A stretch of DNA of 17,929 nucleotides from Sulfurimonas sp. (GTDB lineage: Bacteria; Campylobacterota; Campylobacteria; Campylobacterales; Sulfurimonadaceae): NCBI GenBank assembly GCA_027044845.1, contig JALUBM010000221.1:1-17929 (forward strand), given 5' to 3'. The notes beneath the pieces are model-generated. The model worked only from the letters and a program-made list of their open reading frames with translations. It did no database searches and had not been told where the DNA came from. The translations under genes were made by a program, and so were the position numbers. Below, piece after piece: positions 5,951-12,849 of the stretch (position 1 is its first letter; each line of letters starts with the position of its first letter).

Positions 5951-7012
5951 ATGCAAAAACTGATATTTGTTTTATGTATAATCGCAATATCTATCGTAAA
6001 TGCACAAGAGCATCATGCTATCACACAAAAGGTAGCACTAACACTTGATAGCTCACTGCAAAAACAAGTCCAATCTCTAACGCAATCTATGAAAAAGAAG
6101 TTTCAAGCAAGGGGTGTTTCTATAGCTGTTGTGGACTCAAAAACTGGAAATATTCTTAGCCTTGCTGATTCCAATAGCAATGTTGTTAAAGATTTTCCTA
6201 AAAACAATATAGCAAGTTTTACCTATGAGCCTGGATTTGTGATAGCATCTACTGTATTTTCTTTGGCTTTAGATAAGAAGCTCATCACTCCAGTTGAGCT
6301 AATAAATGGACATCAAGGGCATTATCGTATTAGAACAATGACTATCACTGACCACTACCCATATGATTATATAAGTGCCGCAAATGTAATAGTGCATTCT
6401 TCAAGTATAGGTATGGCACAAATAGCACAAAAAATAAAAGAACAAAAGTATCGTGGTGGGCTTGTAAAGTTTGGTTTTACAAAACCTACTGTAGATTGGT
6501 TTAGTAATGAAAACAGTGGCTATATACCGAATGAAAGGCGCATGAAAAGTGATATTTATAGAGTAACTTCTGCATATGGCTATGGAATCAAAGTCAATCT
6601 CTTACAACTTTTACGAGCTTACAATGTTTTTAACAATGATGGATTGCTCATAAAGCTTAAGATTTTTGCAAATATTAAAGCTTCGACAAGTCCCCAAACA
6701 GTCTTGGATGCAAAAACCGCACATGCGATGAAAAAGATTCTAATTGAGACAGTAGAAAAAGGTACAGGCAAAATGGCAGAGACGCAAGGTTTGGAAATAG
6801 GTGGAAAAACAGGGACTGCTCATGTTGTTAAAAATGGGAGATACATAAAAGAGTACAATTGTTCATTTGTTGGGTTTGTAAATGGAACTAAAAAGAGCTA
6901 TACAATCGCTGTACTGGTTCGAGAGCCGCAAACTAAAAAGTATGCATCCGAGACTGCTGTTGTTGTGTTTAAGGGTGTTGTTGATGCTTTAAGAGATAAA
7001 AAGTATCTATGA
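5951..7012 (+). CDS. FtsI/PBP2-like transpeptidase-fold protein with altered active site
   Basis: This 353-residue protein has a cleavable signal peptide (LIFVLCIIAISIVNA, cut near residue 18) and a class B penicillin-binding-protein transpeptidase domain. It lacks the N-terminal membrane anchor and dimerisation domain of true FtsI, which is usually 600 residues or so. Family landmarks are plain: SIAVVDSKTGNILSLA (56-71), YEPG (92-95), HSSSIGMAQ (149-157) and IGGKTGTAHV (283-292). However, where FtsI has EPGSxxK, this protein has EPGFVIA, so the nucleophilic Ser (F96) and the Lys (A99) are both missing, and SSN is SSS at 150-152. Only KTGT is kept. It should therefore be unable to acylate penicillin or cross-link peptidoglycan by the usual mechanism. 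It is probably a periplasmic pseudoenzyme that binds stem peptides, septal proteins or a PBP-targeting toxin. Whether it is free or membrane-held is unknown. Confidence 0.75.
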   Translation: MQKLIFVLCIIAISIVNAQEHHAITQKVALTLDSSLQKQVQSLTQSMKKKFQARGVSIAVVDSKTGNILSLADSNSNVVKDFPKNNIASFTYEPGFVIASTVFSLALDKKLITPVELINGHQGHYRIRTMTITDHYPYDYISAANVIVHSSSIGMAQIAQKIKEQKYRGGLVKFGFTKPTVDWFSNENSGYIPNERRMKSDIYRVTSAYGYGIKVNLLQLLRAYNVFNNDGLLIKLKIFANIKASTSPQTVLDAKTAHAMKKILIETVEKGTGKMAETQGLEIGGKTGTAHVVKNGRYIKEYNCSFVGFVNGTKKSYTIAVLVREPQTKKYASETAVVVFKGVVDALRDKKYL

Positions 7013-7015
7013 GGA

Positions 7016-7027
7016 ATATAGCTATAT
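7016..7027. repeat. 12-bp perfect palindrome ATATAGCTATAT
   Basis: The palindrome lies directly after the stop codon of the PBP-like gene. A related ATATAGCTAT occurs at 8148-8157 in the divergent promoter region of the DUF3102-like gene, and TATAGCTAT upstream of the integrase near 17622. It could be a protein-binding site, but AT-rich palindromes of this size arise readily by chance. Confidence 0.3.
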
Positions 7028-7138
7028 CAGGTGTGATCAAATAGTTTTACAAGCGAAATATTGATACAATTGCGTTTAATGATTAGTTGTGGTAATTTTG
7101 AACATAACTATTTAAAATGACTGTAAAAGGGATAGAAA

Positions 7139-7372
7139 ATGAGTAATAAAGAAACATCAAATAAAATTGACAAATTAGCAAATGAAATTACTGAGTCAAA
7201 AACCGTACGAAAAATATTTAAATTTATAGTAGCTTCTATTTCTGCTCCGATAATAGGAGTAGGAACTTTTCTTGTAATTGCTAGTAATTTACATTTAGGT
7301 GGCGATGCAGCTGTTAATATTGGTTGTGTAGTAGGATTAATTGTTTTTATAAGTATTTTAATGAAAAAATAA
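7139..7372 (+). CDS. Small membrane protein of cassette 1
   Basis: This 77-residue protein follows AAAAGGGATAGAAA. A hydrophilic, helical N terminus of about 30 residues is followed by two membrane helices (about 29-50, FIVASISAPIIGVGTFLVIA, and 56-74, AVNIGCVVGLIVFISILM) and a C-terminal KK. No family is recognised. It faintly resembles the membrane protein at 9673-9975 of cassette 2: both have an N-terminal soluble part with an S(K/E)TV(R/H)K segment before the hydrophobic region. The likeness is too short to prove common origin. Confidence 0.6.
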   Translation: MSNKETSNKIDKLANEITESKTVRKIFKFIVASISAPIIGVGTFLVIASNLHLGGDAAVNIGCVVGLIVFISILMKK

Positions 7373-7445
7373 TCTTATAAAACAAACCAACAAAGAAGAG
7401 CACAGTAAACCAATAAATAGGCTGAAAAGATTTTTTGGATTCTAG

Positions 7446-7494
7446 CAGACAGTTACGCTACCGTCTTACAGACTAAACCGCCATAATGGCGGTT
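7446..7494. repeat. Hairpin array 1 between convergent genes
   Basis: Two hairpins lie between the end of cassette 1 and the convergent DUF3102-like gene. The first is GTCT-TAC-AGAC. The second is AACCGCC-ATAAT-GGCGGTT (7476-7494), whose right arm contains the TAA stop of the leftward gene. The upstream part, ACAGTTACGCTACCGTCTTA followed by CAGACTAAA, recurs at 10681-10710 with few changes. It probably works at least as a two-way terminator, although no strong T tract follows on either strand. Confidence 0.65.
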
Positions 7495-8116
7495 ATGCAG
7501 CTTTACTTTTAATACTATCTAAAAGCTTAGTCAATTCATCTATGATACTTTCCAACTGAGCAGGTTCTTTATATCTTGCATAGATGCCTTGTGCTACTTT
7601 AGAAAAGTCTGTAGGTGTATTCTTAGAAGCCTCCTGATTTTCTCCTATGAGAATAAGCATTTTAGATAAATTCAAATTTTCCAGCTTTCCATCCTTTTTC
7701 ATTTGTTGTATTTTAGAATTGGATGCAATCTTCATATATCGTTGAGCAGTTCTGTCACTCATGCCAATAGCATTGTAAAATTTTCTTTTAGTTCCTCTTT
7801 TTAACTCTCCAGTTATAGAGTTTAGTATTTCTCTAATTTTAATGATATGCTCCGCTGATTTTACAACATAAAGTTTTATGTCATTAATAGCTTTTTGCAC
7901 TTCAAGGGTAAAAGTATTTATATTTTTAGCTTCTTTACTCGTGGATTGTTTATTAAGTTTTAGGGCTTTTTCTATTTGTGCTAATTCTGTATCCCATTTA
8001 TTAAAAATGTCACTATTTTTATTATAAACCTTATCTGCCTCTCTAGTAGTTATAGTTCCATCTTGAAGACCTTTTGTAGTATCTAATGCTTCAGTTCTAA
8101 TTTCTTTTGTTCCCAT
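7493..8116 (-). CDS. DUF3102-like HTH protein (plasmid/phage maintenance type)
   Basis: The start ATG at 8116 follows AAGGAGCTAG at ideal spacing and gives 207 residues. An in-frame ATG further upstream (8293) would place the N terminus inside the divergent gene and lacks such a site. The N-terminal third (LQDGTITTREADKVYNKNSD) resembles small plasmid proteins of Campylobacterota. The middle has a long helical region and the segment FYNAIGMSDRTAQRYMKIAS, an HTH-like motif seen in DUF3102 and related proteins of mobile elements. The C terminus is helical. These proteins are thought to bind DNA, but their targets are mostly unknown. Its promoter is shared with the divergent DnaB-N-like gene, so it may regulate itself and that neighbour. 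Confidence 0.6.
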   Translation of the reverse strand: MGTKEIRTEALDTTKGLQDGTITTREADKVYNKNSDIFNKWDTELAQIEKALKLNKQSTSKEAKNINTFTLEVQKAINDIKLYVVKSAEHIIKIREILNSITGELKRGTKRKFYNAIGMSDRTAQRYMKIASNSKIQQMKKDGKLENLNLSKMLILIGENQEASKNTPTDFSKVAQGIYARYKEPAQLESIIDELTKLLDSIKSKAA

Positions 8117-8137
8117 ATCTAGCTCCTTGAAATTTAA

Positions 8138-8157
8138 GTTATAGCAAATATAGCTAT
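8138..8157. promoter_or_regulatory. Promoter and dyad upstream of the DUF3102-like gene
   Basis: On the minus strand TATAAC (8143-8138) is a plausible -10 box for the DUF3102-like gene, about 22 bp before its start. It overlaps TAGC...GCTA dyad symmetry (8142-8156). An HTH protein that regulates its own gene could bind here; this is inferred. Confidence 0.35.
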
Positions 8158-8184
8158 TTATCTCTAAAAACAATATAAATCGTG

Positions 8185-8190
8185 TATAAT
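8185..8190 (+). promoter_or_regulatory. Consensus -10 box of the leader/DnaB-N-like operon
   Basis: TATAAT lies 28 bp before the leader-peptide ATG at 8218, in the intergenic region between two divergent genes. It is a perfect -10 match without an obvious -35, as is usual for Campylobacterota promoters. Confidence 0.6.
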
Positions 8191-8217
8191 ATGAAAAAAC
8201 ATCTATAAGGTTTCTCC

Positions 8218-8256
8218 ATGTTAAAAACCCATCTAGTTGATTGTGACAACTTATGA
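8218..8256 (+). CDS. Twelve-residue leader peptide coupled to the DnaB-N-like gene
   Basis: ATG at 8218 follows an AAGG and opens a 12-codon frame encoding MLKTHLVDCDNL, ending in TGA at 8254-8256. The stop overlaps the ATG of the next gene as ATGA. That gene has no ribosome binding site of its own, so its translation probably depends on ribosomes finishing this leader. This is a supported reading of start positions, not proof that the peptide itself has a function. Confidence 0.5.
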   Translation: MLKTHLVDCDNL

Positions 8257-8921
8257 AAGAAAATCTAGTGAGCATTACTGAGCTGCGTGACACAGAACGA
8301 AGAGTGCTAAACTACATGTTGCTCTCGAAAGACAACTTTAGAGAGATTTGCGACAGACTTGATAAAGATGATTTTATCTTTTTCGTACATAAAATAATTT
8401 TTCAATATTTTACAAGTATATTTAAGGGCATAATTATATCTTGCATGGATGATAAGCTAGAAGAGGCGCTAGAGGCTTGTACTGAATTTATTGTAGAACA
8501 ACACAACCTCATGACAATGGAAGTATATCTCAGCAGGGAGTACTGTATAGAGCCAACATTGGTTTTATCAGAACTAGCAGAAGCCCCAAGCACTGATATT
8601 AAGGGCGATATATCTATTATTGAAGCATATTCGTTTGAGAAGGCTGTAGGCAAAAGCAGTCAAGAATCCGAAGTAGATATAAGAATAGATACAAAAGACG
8701 GGATAACAAAGTTAACTTTTATGAAAAGTAAATTGATTGGCATTTTATCGACAAATCTAAATAGTGTACCTGTTGAGTCATGTAGTAATTTTCTTGATAC
8801 TATGCGTATGGTTTCTGAAGTAGATTTAAAAAGTGATAACAATGAGCTAAAAGTTAAATTTACCAGTGATGAAAAAAAGATTGTAAACATGCATTTAAAG
8901 AAAGGGATTGCTGGAGATTAG
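8253..8921 (+). CDS. DnaB N-terminal-domain-like protein without a helicase domain
   Basis: This is a 222-residue protein. Residues 9-55 (DTERRVLNYMLLSKDNFREI, then LDKDDFIFFVHKIIFQY) fit the helical N-terminal domain of replicative helicase DnaB: E-xx-VL-xx-ML, an F..I..L helix, then DF-x-F-x-H-x-IF. In DnaB this domain forms the trimer-of-dimers collar and contacts primase. Here the RecA-like motor is absent: there is no Walker A or B, and the remaining 165 residues are an acidic, mixed region of unknown fold. It might join or cap host DnaB hexamers, recruit the helicase to the element origin, or block it. It runs convergently into the second XRE gene, their stops overlapping by four bases. 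Confidence 0.55.
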   Translation: MKENLVSITELRDTERRVLNYMLLSKDNFREICDRLDKDDFIFFVHKIIFQYFTSIFKGIIISCMDDKLEEALEACTEFIVEQHNLMTMEVYLSREYCIEPTLVLSELAEAPSTDIKGDISIIEAYSFEKAVGKSSQESEVDIRIDTKDGITKLTFMKSKLIGILSTNLNSVPVESCSNFLDTMRMVSEVDLKSDNNELKVKFTSDEKKIVNMHLKKGIAGD

Positions 8922-9178
8922 TTCTCCTTCTGAAAAAATACTGTAACTTCAACATCGAAAAGTTTAGAGAGTTTTAGTAAATGTTCTAAATTAAATTTTT
9001 TATCATGTGCGTAATTCTCTGCATTAGCATAAAAGCCTGAAGATTTCTGACCTATAGAGAGCGCAACTTCCAATTGGCTCATTCCTTTTTCTACTCTTAT
9101 CCGTTTTACATTTGCTGAGATTGTATGAAAATACTCATCAATTTCACTTTTGGTAACAATATCTGGTAAATTAAGCAC
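8918..9178 (-). CDS. XRE-family transcriptional regulator (cassette 2)
   Basis: This is an 86-residue single-domain HTH_3 protein. The start is taken as GTG 9178-9176, because AGGA lies six bases upstream and the resulting length matches its 88-residue paralogue at 3516-3782. The open frame itself continues to an ATG at 9235 that has no ribosome site and would put operators inside the gene. HTH: ISANVKRIRVEKGMSQLEVA, then LSIGQKSSGFYANAE; the C terminus is FNLEHLLKLSKLFDVEVTVFF. Four TTCTATAGAA-like sites fill the gap to the divergent exported-protein gene, in two pairs with 15-bp spacing, as expected for cooperative repressor binding. Related sites in the replication promoter suggest a wider role. 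Confidence 0.85.
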   Translation of the reverse strand: MLNLPDIVTKSEIDEYFHTISANVKRIRVEKGMSQLEVALSIGQKSSGFYANAENYAHDKKFNLEHLLKLSKLFDVEVTVFFQKEN

Positions 9179-9183
9179 AATTA

Positions 9184-9264
9184 TTCCTATAGATAATATT
9201 TCTATAAGAATACTTTTTGTATGATGTTTATGCAATTATCTACAGAAATCATTTCTATAGAAAT
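9184..9264. promoter_or_regulatory. Four-site operator region between XRE gene and divergent operon
   Basis: Sites are TCCTATAGAT (9185-9194), TTCTATAAGAA (9200-9210), ATCTACAGAA (9238-9247) and TTCTATAGAA (9253-9262). The last sits inside a perfect 14-bp palindrome, 9251-9264. Their centres are about 15.5 and 15 bp apart within each pair and 37 bp between pairs. A minus-strand TATTAT (9198-9193) between the first two sites is a likely XRE promoter. TATGAT (9220-9225) may serve the rightward operon. The plan recalls the paired operators of temperate-phage repressors. Confidence 0.65.
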
Positions 9265-9281
9265 ATAAAGGTTAATAACAA

Positions 9282-9638
9282 ATGATTAAAATTTTCTTGC
9301 TAATTTTTCTTGCTGTTGCTATCAATGCACAAGAGATGACAATGAGGCAAAATGTATTATTTACTGTTGCAGCATCAGGAATATGTAAAAACTATGCATT
9401 AAAAGTTGGTGGTAATGCTGAGGCATTTTCGGAATTAGCTGTGTTTACAATAAAGATAGCTGATAAAATGGGTTATACAAAAAATTTTCAATCATTCGTT
9501 AAAGAAGTGGATTTTGTAAAAACAGTATTGCAAAAATTATTATCACAAAAATATAATTCTAAATTAGATGTATATAACGACTGGTGTATTCGGCTTTACA
9601 AAGGCTTTCAAAAAGGTTATCGCAGAAGCATGAAATAG
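9282..9638 (+). CDS. Small exported protein with two cysteines
   Basis: This 118-residue protein has a signal peptide (MIKIFLLIFLAVAINA, cleavage near residue 16, then QEMTM). The mature part of about 100 residues is helical, with Cys near residues 35 and 96 that could form one disulfide in the periplasm, and a very basic end (KGFQKGYRRSMK). No family is recognised. The N-terminal signal resembles that of the PBP-like protein (IVNAQE versus AINAQE), suggesting similar export. It is the first gene of a three-gene rightward operon controlled by the operator region upstream; AAGG precedes the ATG. Confidence 0.6.
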   Translation: MIKIFLLIFLAVAINAQEMTMRQNVLFTVAASGICKNYALKVGGNAEAFSELAVFTIKIADKMGYTKNFQSFVKEVDFVKTVLQKLLSQKYNSKLDVYNDWCIRLYKGFQKGYRRSMK

Positions 9639-9672
9639 TCATATATAAAAAAACAAATTCAAAGGTTGAATT

Positions 9673-9975
9673 ATGAAAAACTTAACTAAAACAAAGAGAC
9701 AAAAAAATAGCCCTGATTCTGTTAAAGTAGAAAATACAATAGAATATGAAACAGATGATGGCAAGGTGCAAGAAAAAATATCTGTAAACTACAAAGCAGA
9801 TAAAGGAAATGCAATTGACAATGCTGTCAACACTATTAGAACTAGCGAGACAGTTCATAAAGTAGCATCTACAGCCAAATCTGCTACGGTAAAGACCGCT
9901 AAATTAGCTGTAACGCTTGGTGTTATAGGTTTTGTTATTTTAGTATTAGCCGTAATGGCTGGTGTGGTACATTAG
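9673..9975 (+). CDS. Small protein with C-terminal membrane anchor
   Basis: This 100-residue protein has a charged N-terminal part of about 70 residues with beta-like repeats (VENTIEYETDDGKVQEKISV), an Ala/Thr/Lys-rich amphipathic stretch (VASTAKSATVKTAKLAV), and one membrane helix at the end (VTLGVIGFVILVLAVMAGVV, about 79-98). There is no signal peptide, so the N terminus is probably cytoplasmic, with the tail inserted in the inner membrane. AAGG lies before the ATG, 34 bp after the preceding gene. Function unknown. Confidence 0.6.
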   Translation: MKNLTKTKRQKNSPDSVKVENTIEYETDDGKVQEKISVNYKADKGNAIDNAVNTIRTSETVHKVASTAKSATVKTAKLAVTLGVIGFVILVLAVMAGVVH

Positions 9976-10001
9976 ACTAAAATGATTGTAGAAAAATTAC
10001 C

Positions 10002-10646
10002 ATGAAAAAGTATCTTTTAATTTTAATATTTATAGTTGGGAACTTATCTGCGGCTTATATGAAAGTTACGCTAAAAAATAATACTTATAATATATCCAGT
10101 TCTTGTTCTGTTCCAATACAAGACAATGGAGATTATAAATGTCACAAATATTATGAGATAAAACTACAAAGCAAATATAATCTTTTTAAATACAATAAAG
10201 ACTTAATTGCAATTAATTATGCAGTATGTAAAACAACTGGATTTTGTGATGTATATTCAAGATCAAATGACTTTGAAATAATTACAGATTTGTATTATAT
10301 TAATGATGTGCAAGTATACAACCCAAATAAGTCTGATCTTTATCTGCGAATTACTGAGGAGGGTTTAAATAAGATACTGAAAAGCCATAGTCTTAAGATT
10401 ATTCTTCCTCTGCGATTATTTTCAAAGGATACATTAATCAAAGAGTATTATCGTATTTTTGGCAATAATGGCTACTATGACTTAGAGAAACTAAAGCCTA
10501 CTATTATACTTGATACCTCTAATATATCAATTTATTCACTAAAGAATCAGTGCAAACAGGAACTTAACGAGTGTAAAATAAAAGCAGATAAACTCAATAG
10601 TCCATTAAATAGAGTTAAAAGATTCTTTAATTTCGGTTCCTTCTAA
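10002..10646 (+). CDS. Exported protein of unknown function (cassette 2)
   Basis: This 214-residue protein has a signal peptide (KKYLLILIFIVGNLSA, cleavage near residue 17). The mature region is rich in Tyr, Asn, Ile and Lys, with six Cys near residues 35, 48, 76, 82, 184 and 191. The first four, in an early beta-like section, could form two disulfides, and the last two flank a charged helix (CKQELNECKIKADK). It ends in a basic RVKRFFNFGSF. No family is recognised. It lies 26 bp after the membrane protein gene and has only a weak ribosome site, so translation may depend on its neighbours. It is the last gene of the cassette before hairpin array 2. Confidence 0.6.
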   Translation: MKKYLLILIFIVGNLSAAYMKVTLKNNTYNISSSCSVPIQDNGDYKCHKYYEIKLQSKYNLFKYNKDLIAINYAVCKTTGFCDVYSRSNDFEIITDLYYINDVQVYNPNKSDLYLRITEEGLNKILKSHSLKIILPLRLFSKDTLIKEYYRIFGNNGYYDLEKLKPTIILDTSNISIYSLKNQCKQELNECKIKADKLNSPLNRVKRFFNFGSF

Positions 10647-10680
10647 AAATTAAAATATATTAAATTGGGTATCTTAACAT

Positions 10681-10775
10681 ACAGTTGCAAGTACCGTCTT
10701 GCAGACTAAAGCATGAGCCATAAAGGCTTCTACTGCTTCAGTTTGATGGTGTTAAACCGCCCCAAAGAGGCGGTT
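10681..10775. repeat. Hairpin array 2 between convergent genes
   Basis: Three stems follow one another: GTCT-TGC-AGAC (10696-10706); a two-part stem with AAGCA (10709-10713) and TGCTT (10734-10738) around AGCC-ATAAA-GGCT (10716-10728); and AACCGCC-CCAAAGA-GGCGGTT (10755-10775). The first and third stems, and the leading ACAGTTGC plus TACCGTCTTGCAGACTAAA, correspond to array 1 at 7446-7494. The middle stem is extra. Both arrays mark the convergent end of an exported-protein cassette. Confidence 0.65.
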
Positions 10776-10780
10776 ATATT

Positions 10781-12796
10781 TCAGCTATTTTCGTCTATGG
10801 CTACAGCCTTTTCGACATAGTAAGAGTCCATCCCCTCCAAAAACATTGATGGTTCATACTCAGATATAGAACCCTGCCTGTAAATATATTTCGGTGAGCT
10901 AATAGTAAGATTCTCTTTGGCTCTGGTAATTGCGACATATAATAATCTCCTTTCCTCTTCTGCTGAAGTATTTACATAGTCCTCTTTCTCATCCTCTATG
11001 TTGCTATTGCTACTGCCTTTGAGTGAAGGGAACATACCATTTACAGCACCAACTATATAAACATTTTCAAATTCCAAACCTTTGGAAGTGTGTGCGGTCA
11101 TAAGTTGCACTTTATTCTTAATTGTGGATTTTTCCAAGTCAAGAATCACTTCTTGTAATTCAACTAAAGTGTTTTCATAAGTCAAAACCTCACGCTTAAT
11201 ATCATCTAAAATTATCTCTAGCCTTTGTATATTGTCAAAGCGTTTCTCACCTTCTTCTATACCATGCTCAAGTAGCAAGTTACGCTCTAACTCAATTTCT
11301 GACACTAACATATCTAGAAGTGTGCCTACAGCAATATCATTATCCATAGCACTTTTTAGTTTCGAGAGAAGAGCAATAAAAGCTTGATTCTTTTCTGTAT
11401 TTTTTTTACGATATTTTAATGCATTGAATAGTGAAGATTTTTGCAGATGTGCATCTACAGTAACTTTTTGTAGCGCTTTCTCACCATTACCTCGCTTTGG
11501 GTAGTTGAAGATATTTTTAAAAGCTATGTCGTTATTGGAATCTAAAGCTAACTGCAGATATGAAAGCAATGCCTTTACCTCTGTATATTCAAAGAAGTTG
11601 TAGGCTCTAACAACATTGTAATCAATTTTCTGCTTCACAAGTTCTTTTTCTATAAATATTCTGTAGTCATTGCTTCTGTAGATTATAGCAATATCTTCAG
11701 GTGCAACACCATTAGCTATGGTTTTTCTGATATCCTGAGCTACATATGCAGCTTCTTCTTTGTGGTCATATGGTTGTACATGTATAATGTCAGAAGTAGC
11801 ATGCTTCATCGCTTTCATTGTTTTAGATGAGCGCATTGTATTTTGTGAAATGATAGCTACGGCTAATTCTATAATGTTCTTTTGTGACCTATAGTTCTCT
11901 TCTAGGTATTTAATTTGAAAATTGTCATTAGTATAGTAGGACATCACCTTACTTAAATCCGCATCTCTCCAAGCGTAGATTAGTTGGTCTTCATCGCCAA
12001 CAAGAAAAAGATTCTTGCTACCTTGTGAAAGCTGATCCAGCAGTTCAAACTGCAGTTTGCTATTATCTTGAAATTCGTCGGCTATAACTAAATCAAACTT
12101 GCTAGCTATTGGTTTGACTATACTCTCATCTCGCATCGCAAACACAGGAAGAGCTATGATATCATCATAATCCACTGCATTCATCTCCTTTAGCTTTTCT
12201 TGGTAGTTCTTGTATACAATATCGAATATTTCTCTAGGAAAAATTGAGAGTGCTATGTTTAGTTCATCAAAATCTTCAGGGAGGTAACCTTTATTGTGGT
12301 GATAATCTATAGGATAGATGGCATTCTTTTTACAAATATCAATTCCAATACGAATGAACTTTTTTGCTTCATACATAGTTATTTCTTGCTTCTTAAGATT
12401 TGCGATATATGGGTCGAGAAACTCTTTAAAAAGCCTGTCCCTATCTACAACATCAATCATCTTTATTTTATGGTCATCATAGCCATGAACTTTGACAAGT
12501 ATTGGATTGCTCTTAATGAGTTGCAATGCATTTCTATGAAAAGTTCCGATTAGCTTTGGGGCATCATTAATGATATTAATCATCCGATTTGTCATCTCTG
12601 TAGCTGCTTTACGCGTAAATGTGGTTACAAATATCCTGTTAAGAGCTATTTGGTCCACCTGATGTGCTTTAATTACTCTGTGAATCATAGTATGGGTTTT
12701 TCCTGTGCCAGCACAAGCCAGGGTTACTGTTGGCAGTGGTGCATTGACGACTTGCTTCTGAGATACTGATAATGTATTATTTTTATTTAATTTCAT
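10781..12796 (-). CDS. UvrD/Rep/PcrA-family DNA helicase
   Basis: This 671-residue superfamily 1A 3'-5' helicase has all motifs in place: Walker A ACAGTGKT (27-34), TFTRKAATEM (59-68), GTFHRNAL (84-91), the Walker B ADEFQD (239-244), GDEDQLIYAWRDAD (267-280), LEENYRS (298-304), MTAHTSKGLEFENVYI (566-581) and EEERRLLYVAITRAKENL (613-630). The length is typical of Rep/PcrA. In small replicons such helicases unwind DNA after origin nicking or melting and clear protein roadblocks. It is the last gene of the leftward replication region, separated from the rep gene by the iterons. AAAAAAGGA precedes its ATG. The Walker B carries Phe in place of the common Glu (ADEFQD rather than DEYQD/DEFQD variants), which is within family range. 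It should be active. Confidence 0.9.
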   Translation of the reverse strand: MKLNKNNTLSVSQKQVVNAPLPTVTLACAGTGKTHTMIHRVIKAHQVDQIALNRIFVTTFTRKAATEMTNRMINIINDAPKLIGTFHRNALQLIKSNPILVKVHGYDDHKIKMIDVVDRDRLFKEFLDPYIANLKKQEITMYEAKKFIRIGIDICKKNAIYPIDYHHNKGYLPEDFDELNIALSIFPREIFDIVYKNYQEKLKEMNAVDYDDIIALPVFAMRDESIVKPIASKFDLVIADEFQDNSKLQFELLDQLSQGSKNLFLVGDEDQLIYAWRDADLSKVMSYYTNDNFQIKYLEENYRSQKNIIELAVAIISQNTMRSSKTMKAMKHATSDIIHVQPYDHKEEAAYVAQDIRKTIANGVAPEDIAIIYRSNDYRIFIEKELVKQKIDYNVVRAYNFFEYTEVKALLSYLQLALDSNNDIAFKNIFNYPKRGNGEKALQKVTVDAHLQKSSLFNALKYRKKNTEKNQAFIALLSKLKSAMDNDIAVGTLLDMLVSEIELERNLLLEHGIEEGEKRFDNIQRLEIILDDIKREVLTYENTLVELQEVILDLEKSTIKNKVQLMTAHTSKGLEFENVYIVGAVNGMFPSLKGSSNSNIEDEKEDYVNTSAEEERRLLYVAITRAKENLTISSPKYIYRQGSISEYEPSMFLEGMDSYYVEKAVAIDENS

Positions 12797-12827
12797 TTGT
12801 TTGTTCCTTTTTTATTTTTAGGTATGA

Positions 12828-12841
12828 GCCCTCTAAAGGGC
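12828..12841. repeat. Small hairpin GCCCT-CTAA-AGGGC
   Basis: A 5-bp GC-rich stem with a 4-nt loop lies between the iteron region and the helicase gene. No T tract follows in either direction, so it may be part of the origin or a weak attenuator ahead of the helicase gene. Confidence 0.35.
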
Positions 12842-12849
12842 GAAATACC

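Noticed and set aside
7081-7088. GATTAGTT copy upstream of the small membrane protein gene as an XRE operator
   Set aside because: It matches the 8-mer repeated near the first XRE gene, but a single 8-mer in AT-rich DNA is expected by chance, so it is not listed as a feature.
8117-8293. 59-codon N-terminal extension of the DUF3102-like protein
   Set aside because: It overlaps the divergent promoter and the start of the DnaB-N-like gene, whereas ATG 8116 has an ideal AAGGAG.
3516-9178. XRE genes as antitoxins of toxin-antitoxin pairs
   Set aside because: Neither has an adjacent, co-directional gene with a toxin-like fold. Their neighbours are divergent exported proteins.
9179-9235. 19-codon extension of the second XRE protein to ATG 9235
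   Set aside because: It has no ribosome site, covers the operator sites, and makes the protein longer than its paralogue. GTG 9178 has AGGA at the right distance.
7446-10775. Hairpin arrays as integron attC sites
   Set aside because: The conserved attC end motifs and the expected orientation of cassettes toward an integron integrase are absent. The only integrase is P4-type.
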